From contig DATMES010000024.1 in assembly GCA_035556555.1 (NCBI GenBank), forward strand, positions 62,001 to 126,000: DNA of 64,000 nucleotides, given 5' to 3'. The stretch is from Frankiaceae bacterium (GTDB lineage: Bacteria; Actinomycetota; Actinomycetes; BP-191). The notes under the pieces were generated by a model. The model was not told the DNA's origin, ran no database searches, and worked only from the letters and a program-made list of their open reading frames with translations. Shown piece by piece: positions 63,019-64,000 of the stretch. The translations under genes were made by a program, and so were the position numbers. The first letter of the stretch is position 1; the number at the start of each line of letters is the position of its first letter.

Positions 63019-63915
63019 ATGTGCCGGCTGCGAACGGCGTTGGTGCTGCTGTTGCCGGGCGTGCTGATGCTCCCTGCGCCGGCCACGTCTGCCGCGCCAG
63101 GCGTGACGATGGCGGGGGTCACGACGATCACCGGGACCCGGCCCGGGTACGCCGACGTTCGCGTGCCGCGCACGGTCACGGTCGACACGTCGTTCGACGG
63201 TGGCCGTGATCTCGCCGTGTCGGGAGCCGGTGCGCTCACGGCGTTCGTGCTGGTCGGCACCGACGCGCGTACGCGCGGCTTCACCCTCGCGGGCGGCGCC
63301 GCGGTGGTGAGCGGACAGGCCGAACGTTTCCTGATGCCGGTGCCGGAGTGGCCCGCTCTCGGCGGCGGGACCTACGAGGACACGAAGACGTATGCGAACT
63401 CCACGAAGCTGCCGGGGGGCTCGTACCGCCTCTATTACGTGTCCACGAGTCGCGGCGCCATCTCACTGCGCCTACCCGGTCTGCCTGGGCGCACCACTGT
63501 CCGGCCTGGCGGAAGGGTGACCGCGAAGGTCGCCCCGCCCGACCATGAGCTGACGGGCACACCCGCCCGCGAGAACGTGTTCGTCGCGTCCACGACCGAG
63601 AAGATGACACGGCGAGGGTTCGCGCTCCAGGTTCTGCATTCACGGCTCGAGGCCGAAGCCGCCTGGCAGCTGGTGATGTGTCACAACAATCCGGCCGAGT
63701 CGGCCGCGGAACCACTGCGCGACGCACCCGGTTGTCCTGCGGGCGAGAAGCACACCCTGGTCAATCATCGTTACCCCGGCATCGACCCGGACACGAAGAT
63801 GTTCGTGCAGGCATATGCGGGCCTACCGGCCGGCGAACACGGTTTGAGCGCCATCTTCACGAACGAAGGGCGCGCCACCGCCATCGGTTACTCCACCTTA
63901 TGGCTGGAGTACTGA
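63019..63915 (+). CDS. Secreted protein of unknown function
   Basis: A 298-residue exported protein with signal peptide LRTALVLLLPGVLMLPAPAT. The mature part looks beta-rich: TRPGYADVRVPRTVTVDTSF, ALTAFVLVGTDARTRGFTLA, GGSYRLYYVSTSRGAISLRL (like pre-peptidase or bacterial adhesin sandwiches), with two cysteines in WQLVMCHNNPAE and DAPGCPAGEK. ATG 63019 has GGGGGAG upstream. It lies between two genes with matching leaders and is likely co-transcribed. No function can be assigned. Confidence 0.75.
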   Translation: MCRLRTALVLLLPGVLMLPAPATSAAPGVTMAGVTTITGTRPGYADVRVPRTVTVDTSFDGGRDLAVSGAGALTAFVLVGTDARTRGFTLAGGAAVVSGQAERFLMPVPEWPALGGGTYEDTKTYANSTKLPGGSYRLYYVSTSRGAISLRLPGLPGRTTVRPGGRVTAKVAPPDHELTGTPARENVFVASTTEKMTRRGFALQVLHSRLEAEAAWQLVMCHNNPAESAAEPLRDAPGCPAGEKHTLVNHRYPGIDPDTKMFVQAYAGLPAGEHGLSAIFTNEGRATAIGYSTLWLEY

Positions 63916-63943
63916 GCAGACATTCCAAGAACGGGGGAACGAC

Positions 63944-64000
63944 GTGCGCGGAGCTCTGACGCGCGCCGCAGTCGCCATCGCGCTGGTCGCGGTTCCGCTC
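63944..64000 (+). CDS. Start of a third secreted protein (truncated by window edge)
   Basis: GTG 63944 follows AACGGGGGAACGAC, almost identical to the leader of the gene at 62553. The visible 19 residues (VRGALTRAAVAIALVAVPL) form a signal peptide start. The rest lies outside the window. Confidence 0.6.
   Translation, partial: MRGALTRAAVAIALVAVPL

Overview
This is a high-GC (by eye well over 70%) actinobacterial chromosome segment. The gene order matches a conserved actinomycete backbone. From memory of Mycobacterium tuberculosis, the run glnA1 - DUF4191 membrane protein - lipA - lipB - dlaT - pepB - gcvT - cobT - DUF3043 protein - glycerate kinase - HesB - adoK - trpD - DEDD/GIY-YIG exonuclease (Rv2220 down to about Rv2191) appears here in the same order, with several blocks inserted. 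Orders near Mycobacteriales/Frankiales would fit; the sequence alone does not settle the genus. No tRNA, rRNA, CRISPR array, transposase or prophage gene was seen.

Layout. 0-4.5 kb: a SagB-like oxidoreductase, two small ORFs, a RibD-C/DHFR-like protein and glnA with a GlnR-type operator. 4.5-12.8 kb: DUF4191 protein, PlsC-like acyltransferase, half-size TauE, lipA-lipB, an S51-like peptidase, and the lipoyl E2 and E3 subunits that LipA/LipB serve. 12.9-20.3 kb: an inserted operon of four overlapping or abutting genes for exported proteins (GH92, CehA-type PHP hydrolase, neutral-ceramidase-like, GH36), followed by a PucR regulator. 21.7-24.4 kb: an ECF sigma factor overlapping a membrane-anchored 12-motif beta-propeller. 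24.6-27.8 kb: pepA, gcvT, YjbR.

27.8-34.8 kb is the most interesting block. A cobalamin riboswitch controls a chain of overlapping genes: a surface alpha/alpha-toroid protein and a DUF4430 protein (together resembling the two domains of animal transcobalamin), then EcfT, a fused EcfA1A2 ATPase, an S component and a divergent CobT-like protein that has lost standard CobT motifs. I read it as a corrinoid capture and uptake system.

34.9-38.8 kb: secreted or surface proteins of unknown function, including a beta-helix protein. 38.8-46.9 kb: DUF3043, nadA, glycerate kinase, HesB, thiolase, adoK. 46.9-57.1 kb: a TusA/cysteine desulfurase pair, a membrane gluzincin, korAB, MscS, and a Fur/rubrerythrin/DUF3501 group. 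57.2-62.3 kb: pseudo-receiver, zinc ribbon, trpD, GNATs, an Lrp-like domain and an exonuclease. 62.5-64 kb: a second set of secreted unknowns, the last cut by the window edge.

Two properties run through the window. Many genes have a TANNNT hexamer 6-8 nt before the start codon, which suggests leaderless mRNAs. Three families of intergenic repeats occur: a 56-bp palindrome (3 copies), a repeat of up to 72 bp (4 copies plus a fragment) and a roughly 33-56-bp repeat (3 copies).
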